Shown one piece after another: positions 19,370 through 28,525 of a stretch of 64,000 nt of DNA. The notes beneath the pieces are model-generated. The model worked only from the letters and a program-made list of their open reading frames with translations. It did not search any database and was not told the origin of the DNA. How positions within the stretch are numbered: the first letter of the stretch is position 1; each line of letters starts with the position of its first letter. The translations under genes were made by a program, and so were the position numbers. Origin of the DNA: G965261475 sp965261475 [NCBI: bacterium] (lineage in GTDB: Bacteria; SAR324; XYD2-FULL-50-16); NCBI GenBank assembly GCA_965261475.1, contig OZ253454.1, forward strand, positions 1,426,001-1,490,000, written 5' to 3'.

Positions 19370-21835
19370 TTATGCTCCCCACCAAAGTAGCGGTTTGAGG
19401 TGTGCTACCAACTCTAATTTTTGCTGATCACTCATCACAGCTATATTGATTTTAATGGTTTTGTCATTCTTGCCTTCTTGCAAAACTACTTCGTCTTTTG
19501 TAATTTGTTTGATAGGCAAGCCGTAGCGGTTAGAGAGAGTTTCTGCTAGGTCTATTTTTTCATACAACCTGCTAAAATCAAGATCTATGTTTGGTTGAGT
19601 TTTTTGCGTTTGCAACACATCTGCTAATTTTTTATCGGCAAAAAAAATATATTGCTCATATGTTTGTCTGTGTTTCGTAAATAAAGTTTTTTGTGGATAG
19701 TCTTGGTATTGCATCTTAGCTAAAGTCTGTTCGTATTGCTCTAGGGCGTAGTATTGAAAAAAACCTCCTTGGCGGAAGTTGCCTGCTTTTTGAAGCTCCT
19801 TGCTAATACCGCTGATTTCTCCAAACAAAACCTGCTTTAAGCGAGGTAGCACTGTATTAAAAAATTGTTCTCCCATTTCCACTCCAAGCCACTTTCTACC
19901 TAGTTTATGAGCTACCGCTTGAGTAGTACCACTACCCATAAAAAAATCTAACACTAAATCGTCATTTTGAGATGCTGTTTGGATTACTCTATCTACAAGT
20001 TTCTCGGAGTTCTCTGTAGGGAATTGCCAACTTCTTTGATAACCAGCTATGTCTGTCCAGTTATTTTTAATCTTAATAAATTCAGGAGAATATTCTATCT
20101 GATCATTTTGATTTTTTCTAATTCTATCTTTTTTTAATAATTCATCAATATTCTTTTGTTCAATACCCCATTTTCTCCCCTTTGGAGAATAAATCTTTTG
20201 TTCAAACACTATTCTAAAATCATTTTCAGGTTTATTTTCTGAAGGCAAAAATGGCATAAACCATACATTTTGTTTTCTAGAGATCAAAACTTGGATAAAT
20301 TTATTATTATAAGATTTAGAAAAAAGAAACACGCTATCAGTGTCCCACATATATTTTTTAGGAGTCTTCCCAGGAGATTTAAAAAATTCTTGCGTCCTAT
20401 TAACTACAATCTCATTCCTAAAGTTTGTCTTACCAAAAATTTCGTCTAGCAAACACCTCACAATAAAATTACCGTGATAGTCACACCTCACAAAAATACT
20501 CCCTGTGTCAGCTAGCAGGCTGTGGGCAAGCCGTATTCTATTTTCTAGCATTGTAGCCCAGTTAGCATCTTTGTAGTTTACCTTAAAATAATAATCACCG
20601 TTACTTTCTAAATTAAAAGGCGGGTCAATATAAATACACTGCACTTTGTTTTGATACTTGGCTTTTAGACTATTAAGTGCTTGATAATTTTCGCTATGGA
20701 TGAGCTTGCCATCTAGTGCTTCGTCTAGGTTTGCAAACAAAGCCAAAATCTCTAGTTGTAGGTCTTTAAAATATTTTGTATCTAGCGGTAAATATTGATA
20801 TTTTTTACTTGTAGTGCTATCCAACACACTAGTAAAATCAAACTCTTTGTCTGTCATTGCTAAGTCTTGCCACTCTGTTATTTGTTGAGGTAAATTTTGA
20901 TGCTTAGCTATTTTTTGTAACAACGAGTTAGATAATTTATCTAGGGTAATAACATAATTACTATCTATAACAAACTTTGGTTTATTCCAAACCCTTGCTA
21001 ATTCATCTTCAAACTGGGCGATAAAATCAATCAATTTTAAGGCAAATTCTTGCAGTGTTTTAAGCTGAGTTAGTCGTTTTTGTAAAAACTTGTTTTCTTC
21101 GTGTAATAAATACTGATGTAAATAAATATTGAGTTGCTCCTCCAAAAATTCTCTAGCATTCTTATTGATAAAATAATCTACTTCTGCTTGTTTTTTAAAA
21201 GTATCACACGCTTTTTGTACAAGATCTTCGTCTAGCTTTGCGTGCTTTGCTAGCTCTTTGAGTTTGGTTTTGCTACCATTTTTACTGTAATTAACCTCTA
21301 GTACGCAAACGCTCTTTTCATAAGCATCTAGTTTGTTATTTTTTAACTGCTGAAAACTATAAACAAGAGCTTTTTTTTCATTATTTTTCTTATGATCTAA
21401 GTTACTAACATCAAAATAAAAATAGTATTCTTGAGATTTACTTACAACAGTGATATCTATATTTCTATAGAGAATCTCGCTTTTAACATAGTAGAGCATA
21501 TGCGTTTTCCAAAACAAAATGACATCTTTATTGTCGGTATAAATTTGCTCATAGATCTTCTGTCCGTATGGTGTGTGGCAAAAATAAATACTCCCGCTTT
21601 GTGAAAAATACCTGTAAAAAAAAGTATAGAGTTTATCAAAAAACTCCTCTCTAAAAGAGATATCAATCGTTTTGTTAGTTGCAACCTCTTCTTCAAACTG
21701 TGCTAAAACCAACGAATAGTAACGAGATTTTATCTTTAAGAGGTTAATATAACCTCCTTCTCCTTCTACTTTTACCCCTGTAAATATCTCGTGTAACAAG
21801 TCGTAAAATCGTTCTCGTTTGGTGTTTTCTTGCAT
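19370..21835 (-). CDS. Type III DNA adenine methyltransferase, Mod subunit
   Basis: An 821-residue beta-class N6-adenine methyltransferase. The catalytic motif IV is DPPFN (404-408) and comes before the SAM-binding motif FMGSGTT (about 632-638), the order of the beta class. A long N-terminal region (1-350) carries no recognised motif and is a candidate for Res contact or partner functions. The target-recognition region should lie between motifs IV and I (about 450-620). No simple-sequence repeat typical of phase-variable mod genes is visible. It methylates and sets the specificity of the Res-Mod complex. Confidence 0.93.
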   Translation of the reverse strand: MQENTKRERFYDLLHEIFTGVKVEGEGGYINLLKIKSRYYSLVLAQFEEEVATNKTIDISFREEFFDKLYTFFYRYFSQSGSIYFCHTPYGQKIYEQIYTDNKDVILFWKTHMLYYVKSEILYRNIDITVVSKSQEYYFYFDVSNLDHKKNNEKKALVYSFQQLKNNKLDAYEKSVCVLEVNYSKNGSKTKLKELAKHAKLDEDLVQKACDTFKKQAEVDYFINKNAREFLEEQLNIYLHQYLLHEENKFLQKRLTQLKTLQEFALKLIDFIAQFEDELARVWNKPKFVIDSNYVITLDKLSNSLLQKIAKHQNLPQQITEWQDLAMTDKEFDFTSVLDSTTSKKYQYLPLDTKYFKDLQLEILALFANLDEALDGKLIHSENYQALNSLKAKYQNKVQCIYIDPPFNLESNGDYYFKVNYKDANWATMLENRIRLAHSLLADTGSIFVRCDYHGNFIVRCLLDEIFGKTNFRNEIVVNRTQEFFKSPGKTPKKYMWDTDSVFLFSKSYNNKFIQVLISRKQNVWFMPFLPSENKPENDFRIVFEQKIYSPKGRKWGIEQKNIDELLKKDRIRKNQNDQIEYSPEFIKIKNNWTDIAGYQRSWQFPTENSEKLVDRVIQTASQNDDLVLDFFMGSGTTQAVAHKLGRKWLGVEMGEQFFNTVLPRLKQVLFGEISGISKELQKAGNFRQGGFFQYYALEQYEQTLAKMQYQDYPQKTLFTKHRQTYEQYIFFADKKLADVLQTQKTQPNIDLDFSRLYEKIDLAETLSNRYGLPIKQITKDEVVLQEGKNDKTIKINIAVMSDQQKLELVAHLKPLLWWGA

Positions 21836-21902
21836 ACTTTAAATTAGTACCAATGTTAATTTATTTTTTACACTAAAATACACTATTTTTACTTAACTGA
21901 CA

Positions 21903-23129
21903 CTAATAATTTTGCGCTATTTTTAAATTACTAGTTAATTTATCCAAAAACTCTTGCGTGCTGAGATAATCGCTTCTTTGTAGTTGCTTTCCCTTAATAT
22001 TAAAAGCTAGATCTTTAGTCATAAAGCCGTCCTCTACCGTTTGCACGCATACTTTTTCTAGAGTTTTTGCAAACTTTGATAGCTCTTCATTGTGATCTAG
22101 TTTTGCCCTATGAGCTAACCCTCTAGTCCAAGCAAAAATACTAGCAATGGGATTGGTACTAGTTTCTTTTTTATTTTGGTGCAACCGATAGTGTCGAGTA
22201 ACAGTGCCATGCGCTGCTTCTGCTTCCATAATTTTGCCATCTGGGGTTAGCAACACAGAAGTCATCAACCCCAAAGAGCCAAACCCCTGCGCTAGAGTAT
22301 CAGATTGGACATCTCCATCGTAATTTTTACAAGCCCACACAAAAGCACCAGACCACTTCAAGACAGCCGCTACCATGTCGTCAATAAGGCGGTGTTCGTA
22401 GCCAATACCGATTGCTTCAAACCTTTCTTGAAACTCATTTTCATAAACTTCCTGAAAAATATCTTTAAAATATCCATCGTAGATTTTTAAAATAGTATTT
22501 TTAGTAGAAAGATAAACAGGCCATTTTTTTTGTAGTCCGTATTGAAAATTAGCCCTAGCAAATCCTATGATAGATTCCTTGAGGTTATACATTCCCATAG
22601 CTACACCCTCGGAAGGAAAATCAAAAACATCCCACTCTTTGGTTGTACCTTGCTCAGAAGTAAACACAAGTTTTAGCTTGCCCTTAGACGGAATATGAAT
22701 ATCTGTTGCTAGATATTGATCTCCAAAAGCATGCCTTCCTATAACAATTGGCTGAGTCCAGTTTGAAATTAGTCTTGGTATATTTTGACAAAGAATGGGC
22801 TCTCTAAACACCGTACCTCCTAAAATATTGCGAATAGTGCCATTAGGGCTACGCCACATTTTTTTTAGTCCAAACTCCCTCACACGTGCTGCATCTGGAG
22901 TAATAGTAGCACACTTAATGCCTACTCCGTGTTTTTGAATCGCTGCTGCTGCTGCTAAAGTAATTTGGTCGTCACTCGCATTTCTATTTGCTATTCCTAA
23001 ATCAAAATATTCTATAGGAAGTTCAAGATAAGGGAAAATAAGCTGCTCTTTGATCATTTCCCAAATAACACGAGTCATTTCATCCCCGTTTAATTCTACT
23101 ACTGGGTTTATGATTTGTATTTTTTTCAT
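21903..23129 (-). CDS. icd: NADP-dependent isocitrate dehydrogenase (type II, dimeric)
   Basis: Oxidises isocitrate to 2-oxoglutarate in the TCA cycle and makes NADPH. The 408 residues match the eukaryote-like short type seen in Alphaproteobacteria and Bacteroidota, not the E. coli type. Motifs: [13 protein letters not shown] near 10-22, the substrate motif [15 protein letters not shown] near 94, [14 protein letters not shown] near 250 (quoted in part) and [13 protein letters not shown] near 305. It supplies 2-oxoglutarate for the glutamine synthetase/glutamate route. It begins 3 bp after murA on the same strand. Confidence 0.96.
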   Translation of the reverse strand: MKKIQIINPVVELNGDEMTRVIWEMIKEQLIFPYLELPIEYFDLGIANRNASDDQITLAAAAAIQKHGVGIKCATITPDAARVREFGLKKMWRSPNGTIRNILGGTVFREPILCQNIPRLISNWTQPIVIGRHAFGDQYLATDIHIPSKGKLKLVFTSEQGTTKEWDVFDFPSEGVAMGMYNLKESIIGFARANFQYGLQKKWPVYLSTKNTILKIYDGYFKDIFQEVYENEFQERFEAIGIGYEHRLIDDMVAAVLKWSGAFVWACKNYDGDVQSDTLAQGFGSLGLMTSVLLTPDGKIMEAEAAHGTVTRHYRLHQNKKETSTNPIASIFAWTRGLAHRAKLDHNEELSKFAKTLEKVCVQTVEDGFMTKDLAFNIKGKQLQRSDYLSTQEFLDKLTSNLKIAQNY

Positions 23130-23132
23130 AAT

Positions 23133-24425
23133 TTATTTTATTCTTTGAATTTTTGCTCCTATAGAGTTTAGCCTAGTATCTATTGTTTCATATCCTCTAT
23201 CAATTTGATAAATATTGTGTATTTCACTTTTACCATCCGCGCAAAGAGCAGCTATCAAAAGAGCCATGCCTGCCCGAATATCTGGTGAGCTTAAAACTGA
23301 CCCTCTCAAACGCGTAGGACCACTGATTAACACTCTGTGAGGGTCGCAAAGCACAATCTGTGCACCCATAGCAATGAGCTTATCTACCCAAAAAAGACGG
23401 CTCTCAAACAGTTTTTCAAAAATCAATAAGCTGCCTTTGCACTGCGAGGCGGTTACTACCATAATACTAATTAAATCTGCAGGAAACCCAGGCCAAGGGG
23501 CATCGTCTACTTTGGGAATAAAATTTCTATCGTCGTAGCAAATACGCATTGTTTGATTTTTTGCTACTATTGCATTTTTACCTTGTTTTTTAACTACAAT
23601 ACCTAAGCGCTCAAAATTCCTTAAGATTAAACCTAAATCTGCTTCAAAAGCATCTACAATACAAACTTGCGAATTTAAAATAGCAGCTAAACTAATAAAA
23701 GAACCAATTTCTATATGGTCAGGGCTAACTCTATGAGTTACCCCCGATAGTCTTTCTACTCCTGTAATTGCTAATAAATTGCTGCCTATACCTGTGATCT
23801 TTGCTCCCATTTTATTCAACACCAAACATAATCCTTGGACGTGAGGCTCACAAGCTGCGTTATAAATTTTAGTGTTGCCCTTTGCTAACACGGCAATCAT
23901 AATCAAATTTTCTGTAGCCATAACGCTAGCTTCATCTAGCAAAATATCTGCCCCAGCAATATTTTTAGCAACTAAAGCATAAATACTCCCTTTGTTCTCC
24001 CAATGGATACCCATTTTTTCTAGAGCTAAAAAATGACTATCTAACCTTCTTTGCCCTATATTATCACCACCGGGCATAGGAATTTCTACCCTACCAAACC
24101 TATGTAATAATGGTGCTAAAAGTAAAAAAGAAGCACGAATATTTTGGCATAGTGTTTTTGGTAATTTAAGATTTTTGACGTGGTTGCTACGAAGATAACG
24201 AGTAGCATTTTTCCTAGTCACAGAAACCCCCAAATACTCTAGTATATTTTCCATTGTCAAAACATCTAGTATTTGTGGAATATTTGCTAATTGCATCAAA
24301 TCATCAGTCAATAAGCAAGTAACAAGCAAAGGTAAAGCTTCGTTTTTATTGCCTGCGGGTCTAATATTACCTGAAATAGTACAACCTCCTTCTACCAAAA
24401 ATGCCTGAGAAAAACTGTCTTTCAT
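23133..24425 (-). CDS. murA: UDP-N-acetylglucosamine 1-carboxyvinyltransferase
   Basis: Catalyses the first committed step of peptidoglycan synthesis, adding enolpyruvate from PEP to UDP-GlcNAc. At 430 residues the length is normal. N-terminal GNIRPAGNKNEALPLL (about 19-34) holds the Lys-Asn pair. DDAPWPGFPADL (about 306) and the C-terminal SPDIRAGMALLIAAL with YQIDRGYETIDTRL are typical. The catalytic Cys of the PEP loop is not obvious: the expected loop near 115-120 reads PMPGGDNIGQRR, where most MurA have a Cys or Asp right before R-P/D-x-H. An Asp form would be fosfomycin-resistant (inference). It forms a pair with icd. Confidence 0.94.
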   Translation of the reverse strand: MKDSFSQAFLVEGGCTISGNIRPAGNKNEALPLLVTCLLTDDLMQLANIPQILDVLTMENILEYLGVSVTRKNATRYLRSNHVKNLKLPKTLCQNIRASFLLLAPLLHRFGRVEIPMPGGDNIGQRRLDSHFLALEKMGIHWENKGSIYALVAKNIAGADILLDEASVMATENLIMIAVLAKGNTKIYNAACEPHVQGLCLVLNKMGAKITGIGSNLLAITGVERLSGVTHRVSPDHIEIGSFISLAAILNSQVCIVDAFEADLGLILRNFERLGIVVKKQGKNAIVAKNQTMRICYDDRNFIPKVDDAPWPGFPADLISIMVVTASQCKGSLLIFEKLFESRLFWVDKLIAMGAQIVLCDPHRVLISGPTRLRGSVLSSPDIRAGMALLIAALCADGKSEIHNIYQIDRGYETIDTRLNSIGAKIQRIK

Positions 24426-24565
24426 AAATATTTAAAAATACCTAAATAATGCTACTTCAAATGTTTCAAAATTGGTAGTCAATTATTTTTAACTCTAGTA
24501 AAGATTATTGATTTTTTTTGATAATTTTATGTAGAATAAATTTGTTTTCACTATCTATCTACAAA

Positions 24566-26539
24566 GTGTCACAATCTTTTAAGCTTTACAGTAGCTATCA
24601 ACCTTCAATAGACCAACAAAAAGTAATAAATACCCTAAGCAATGGCATCAAGCAAAAACAGCAAGCTCAACTATTAGTAGGAGTCACAGGCTCTGGTAAA
24701 ACCTTTAGTATGGCAAATATTATTCAAAAAATTCAACGCCCTACGCTAATTATTACACACAATAAAACACTAACCGCACAACTTTACCAAGAATTTAGAG
24801 AATTTTTTCCTCATAATGCAGTGGAATACTTTGTGAGTTATTACGATTACTATCAGCCAGAAGCCTACGTCCCAACAAAAGATCTGTATATTGAAAAAGA
24901 CTCTGCGATTAACGACGATTTAGATAAAATGCGGCTTTCTGCTACCCGTTCTTTGTTTGAAAGAGAAGATGTGATTATTATTGCTAGCGTCTCTTGTATT
25001 TATGGTCTAGGTTCTCCAGAAGCTTATTCTGGAATGATGTTATATTTAATGGTAGGCAAAAAAATAACTCGCAAAGAAATTATAGCTAAATTGGTAGAAA
25101 TACAATACCAAAGAAATAATGTTAATTTTTACAGAGGTGTTTTTCGGGTTAGAGGAAGTCAAATAGATATTTATTTAGCATACGAAGAAGCTGCAGTGCG
25201 TATAGATATTTTTGGAGACGAAGTAGTATCCTTGCAAAAAATTGATCCCCTCACAGGAAAAACTCTAGAAAAATATACAAAATACGCCATCTACCCCGCT
25301 AGCCACTATGTGATGCCAAAAAATACTTTGCCTCAAACTTTAGAGATGATTAGCGAAGAATTAGATATGCGCTACAACTACTTCCAACAACAAGGAAAAT
25401 TTGTAGAAGCACAACGCCTAAAACAGCGTACAGAATACGATTTAGAAATGTTAACAGAAACAGGTAGCTGTAGTGGCATAGAAAATTATTCTAGAATTAT
25501 AACTCGTAGAAAACAAGGAGTAGCGCCTCCTACTTTGATTGATTACTTTCCTAAAAACTCTCTGCTATTTTTAGACGAATCGCACGTTAGCCTACCACAA
25601 ATTAGAGGTATGTATAATGGAGATTATAGTAGAAAACAAAGCCTAGTAAATTTTGGCTTTCGACTGCCATCAGCCCTAGACAATAGACCATTAAAATACG
25701 AAGAATTTGAACGGGTAATTCACCAAAAAATTTATGTTTCTGCTACTCCTGCAAAATACGAACTCCAACAAGCCTCTGTAATTGTAGAGCAAATTATCCG
25801 CCCCACTGGTCTACTTGACCCCGAAATTCAAATACTACCTGTTTTAGGGCAAGTAGATAGTATGTATCCAGAAATTCTACAAAGAGTACAAAAAAATCAA
25901 AGAACCTTGATTACTACTTTAACAAAAAAAATGGCAGAAGATCTTAGCGACTACTATGCGCAAATGAAAATCAAAACCTGTTATTTACACTCTGAAATTG
26001 ACGCTATTGAAAGAACAAAAATTTTAAAAGACTTAAGACAGGGAAAAATTGATTGTTTAATTGGAGTAAATTTACTAAGGGAAGGATTGGATTTACCAGA
26101 AGTAGGGTTAATTGGAATTTTTGACGCAGACAAAGAAGGGTTTTTACGCTCTAGCACTTCTTTGATGCAAACCTGCGGTAGAGCCGCAAGAAATAAAGAT
26201 GGTAAAGTCATTATGTTTGCGGATACTATGACGCAATCTATACAAAAAACCATAGACGAAACAAACAGAAGGAGGAAAATTCAAATATCACATAATAAAA
26301 AATACAATATTACACCGCAAACCATCAAAAAAAAAATACACAAAGAGCTAGTAAAAACAGAGCAAATACTCAATGATAAAAAAAATCTTTCTTATCTAGG
26401 TGATCACAAAAAAATGCAAAATAAAATTCTCTCCCTAGAAAAAATGATGCACAAGGCAGCAAAAAATTTAGACTTTGAAACAGCTGCAGAACTAAGAGAT
26501 GAAATTCAAGATTTAAAAAAATTTTTTATATTTAACTAA
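24566..26539 (+). CDS. uvrB: Excinuclease ABC subunit B
   Basis: The damage-verifying helicase of nucleotide excision repair. I start at GTG 24566 because it gives S-F-K-L-x-S-x-x-x-P-S-x-D-Q, the usual N-terminus; a TTG at 24518 would add 16 unrelated residues. Walker A is GVTGSGKTF, followed by YFVSYYDYYQPEAY (the beta-hairpin region), LDESH for motif II and the C-terminal helicase motifs ending in QTCGRAARN. A UVR domain that binds UvrC closes the protein. uvrA and uvrC are not in the window. ribE follows after 3 bp. Confidence 0.96.
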   Translation: MSQSFKLYSSYQPSIDQQKVINTLSNGIKQKQQAQLLVGVTGSGKTFSMANIIQKIQRPTLIITHNKTLTAQLYQEFREFFPHNAVEYFVSYYDYYQPEAYVPTKDLYIEKDSAINDDLDKMRLSATRSLFEREDVIIIASVSCIYGLGSPEAYSGMMLYLMVGKKITRKEIIAKLVEIQYQRNNVNFYRGVFRVRGSQIDIYLAYEEAAVRIDIFGDEVVSLQKIDPLTGKTLEKYTKYAIYPASHYVMPKNTLPQTLEMISEELDMRYNYFQQQGKFVEAQRLKQRTEYDLEMLTETGSCSGIENYSRIITRRKQGVAPPTLIDYFPKNSLLFLDESHVSLPQIRGMYNGDYSRKQSLVNFGFRLPSALDNRPLKYEEFERVIHQKIYVSATPAKYELQQASVIVEQIIRPTGLLDPEIQILPVLGQVDSMYPEILQRVQKNQRTLITTLTKKMAEDLSDYYAQMKIKTCYLHSEIDAIERTKILKDLRQGKIDCLIGVNLLREGLDLPEVGLIGIFDADKEGFLRSSTSLMQTCGRAARNKDGKVIMFADTMTQSIQKTIDETNRRRKIQISHNKKYNITPQTIKKKIHKELVKTEQILNDKKNLSYLGDHKKMQNKILSLEKMMHKAAKNLDFETAAELRDEIQDLKKFFIFN

Positions 26540-26542
26540 CAA

Positions 26543-27151
26543 ATGTTCTCAGGAATTGTCACAACAAAAGCACAAGTTTGCTGCCTAGCGAATGCAAACC
26601 AGCAAGGCGTAAGAAGATTGTCTTTGGAGCTGCCAAAAGAATTTTTAGCTCGTATACAAACCGGAGCTAGCGTCGCAATTAACGGGGTTTGTTTAAGTTT
26701 TCTTTTTGCTAAACACACAATAGCTTTTTTTGATGTAATTTTAGAAACTTTAAAAAAAACAAACTTAGGAGGCTTGCTAGCACCCCAAAAGGTCAATGTA
26801 GAAATGTCTTTAAAATTAGGCGATGAAGTAGGAGGGCATCTTTTGTCGGGGCATGTGTTTCAAACCACTTCTTTTTTAGGGTTTGAACAAAAAACACAGC
26901 TACATTATTTTGAGTTATCAAAAAGAATCCACCCTTATCTGTTGACAAAGGGTTTTATAGCTCTCAACGGAGTCAGTTTAACTTTGGTAGATATAACAAA
27001 AGATAGGTTTGCTGTAGCAATTATTCCACACACCCTAGCAACAACAAATCTTGGTGATTTAAAAAAAAATGAGCTCGTCAACCTAGAAATAGATTCGCAA
27101 ACACAAACTATAGTAGATACGCTCACAAACATTATGAGAAAGAGCAGATAA
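26543..27151 (+). CDS. ribE: Riboflavin synthase alpha subunit
   Basis: Dismutates two lumazine molecules to riboflavin. The 202 residues form two similar barrels: MFSGIVTTKAQV at the start, a first-half INGVCLSF and a matching second-half LNGVSLTLVD; GGHLLSGHV is near 95. No other rib gene is adjacent and no FMN riboswitch is present, since only 3 bp separate it from uvrB. Confidence 0.95.
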   Translation: MFSGIVTTKAQVCCLANANQQGVRRLSLELPKEFLARIQTGASVAINGVCLSFLFAKHTIAFFDVILETLKKTNLGGLLAPQKVNVEMSLKLGDEVGGHLLSGHVFQTTSFLGFEQKTQLHYFELSKRIHPYLLTKGFIALNGVSLTLVDITKDRFAVAIIPHTLATTNLGDLKKNELVNLEIDSQTQTIVDTLTNIMRKSR

Positions 27152-27159
27152 ATAAAAAA

Positions 27160-27423
27160 TTAACCTCCGCTAACGGGTGGAAAAATTGCAATTTCTTCTT
27201 TGATATTCCCTATTTTTGCATCAGAAGCTAGTTGCTTTGTATCTACAGCAACTATCAAACTTTCTTGTAAAAATTTAATATCGGGAAACTTTTGCACTAG
27301 TTTAGCTACTAAAATACTAACCGTGTCCTTGGCATCTACTTCCATCAGTATTTCTGTTTTTCCAATCAGCTCTGCTAATTGAGCAAACAATAAAACCCTG
27401 TGCTTTGTGATAGTCATCGCCAA
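27160..27423 (-). CDS. moaD: Molybdopterin synthase small subunit MoaD-like
   Basis: An 87-residue ubiquitin-fold sulfur carrier. VLLFAQLAELIGK at the start and the C-terminal IFPPVSGG with the terminal Gly-Gly are diagnostic: the last Gly is thiocarboxylated and donates sulfur to the molybdopterin precursor. No moaE, moeB or other Moco gene is in the window, so it may serve a different sulfur pathway or have partners elsewhere. It converges on ribE, 8 bp away. A start at the third codon (27417) is also possible. Confidence 0.85.
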   Translation of the reverse strand: MAMTITKHRVLLFAQLAELIGKTEILMEVDAKDTVSILVAKLVQKFPDIKFLQESLIVAVDTKQLASDAKIGNIKEEIAIFPPVSGG

Positions 27424-27660
27424 TTTGTTGGTTGAAATATTTTTTTTTCGTTTACAAGCATAAGGAGCGTTAATTGATAATCAACATATTGTTTTCTTTT
27501 GTAATCTACCGAATATAACCACTAGTTAAGTAGATTTTACAATGATAGCTCTGACTCCTATAAATAAAAATGTTACTTTTTGACCCAATATAACATAAAC
27601 ACCTAGATAGTAACCTGCCTAGAAGAGCCTATATTAAGATAAAGCTACCAGCATCAAACG

Positions 27661-27690
27661 TTAAGGACGAGTTTAGAGGGTAGTCCTTAA
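27661..27690. other. Inverted repeat downstream of tatD in a 296-bp non-coding stretch
   Basis: Arms TTAAGGAC and GTCCTTAA match over 8 bp with a 14-base loop, 30 bp beyond the tatD stop. It could be a transcription terminator (weak T run) or part of an unrecognised small RNA. The rest of 27424-27719 shows no ORF, tRNA, SRP or RNase P signature that I can see. Confidence 0.35.
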
Positions 27691-27719
27691 AATATATTTT
27701 ATCAAATTTAATTATCACT

Positions 27720-28490
27720 TTATACATTCAAGTTATGATAAAAATTTTTGGCGTTTTGTGTGGTAATTAGCATCATTTCTTTTGTAGTTATTCCTAGGGT
27801 TTGTGCTAAAAATTCTCCTACCAAACAAACATTAGCAGGAGTGTTTTTACTTCCTCTTAAGGGCGTAGGCGCTAGAAAAGGAGCGTCTGTTTCTATTAAA
27901 ATACGATGCAAAGGAATTTTTTTTAAAATTTCTCTTAATTGGACGGACTTCGGAAAAGTTACAATGCCATTGAAAGAAAAATAACAATCCCATTCTATGC
28001 CAAAATCTGCCAATTCCGCACTAGCAGTAAAACTATGCAACACAACTTTTAGTCCTTTTGCTAAAAATGGTAAAAGGCTATCTCTTGTTTCTTGTTCTGC
28101 TTCTCTGCTATGTACAATCAACGGATAATTCAAAGACAAAGCAAGCGCTAATTGTCTTTCAAAAATATTTTTTTGCTGCTTGTAACTAGAGTGTTGGTAA
28201 TGAAAATCATATCCACATTCTCCTACTGCTACTATTTTTTCTTGAGTTTGCAAGCAAGATCTAATAAACTCAAAATCGTCTGCAGTAGCATTTTTTGCCT
28301 CGTGTGGATGAATACCAGCGGTACCATAAACATTAGGGAATTGTCGAATATAAGAGCAAATTTTTTGAGAGCTTGCCCTATCGGTGGCTACACTAACCAA
28401 AAATTTTACTTCTTTTTCTGTGGCTTGCGCCAAGATAGTAGTTAGCTCTGTACTCAGCATATCCAAGTGACAATGGGTATCAATCCACAT
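27720..28490 (-). CDS. tatD: TatD family deoxyribonuclease
   Basis: A metal-dependent hydrolase of 256 residues. N-terminal DTHCHLDM (4-11) gives the first metal ligands. AGIHPHEAK (about 58) and VGECGYDFHY (about 91) carry the His and Glu. VHSREAEQ (about 127) and ETDAPFLAP (about 203) give the remaining His and Asp. The family has 3'-5' DNase activity in DNA repair and D-aminoacyl-tRNA or RNA quality roles. It is a single gene, divergent from the SprT-like gene with short spacing. Confidence 0.93.
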   Translation of the reverse strand: MWIDTHCHLDMLSTELTTILAQATEKEVKFLVSVATDRASSQKICSYIRQFPNVYGTAGIHPHEAKNATADDFEFIRSCLQTQEKIVAVGECGYDFHYQHSSYKQQKNIFERQLALALSLNYPLIVHSREAEQETRDSLLPFLAKGLKVVLHSFTASAELADFGIEWDCYFSFNGIVTFPKSVQLREILKKIPLHRILIETDAPFLAPTPLRGSKNTPANVCLVGEFLAQTLGITTKEMMLITTQNAKNFYHNLNV

Positions 28491-28525
28491 ATTAACTTTT
28501 TTTTAAGAATGTGTTAGCTTTAACT

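Noticed and set aside
27424-27719. tmRNA gene
   Set aside because: Only a short string resembles tmRNA; there is no tag reading frame, tRNA-like end or pseudoknot pattern.
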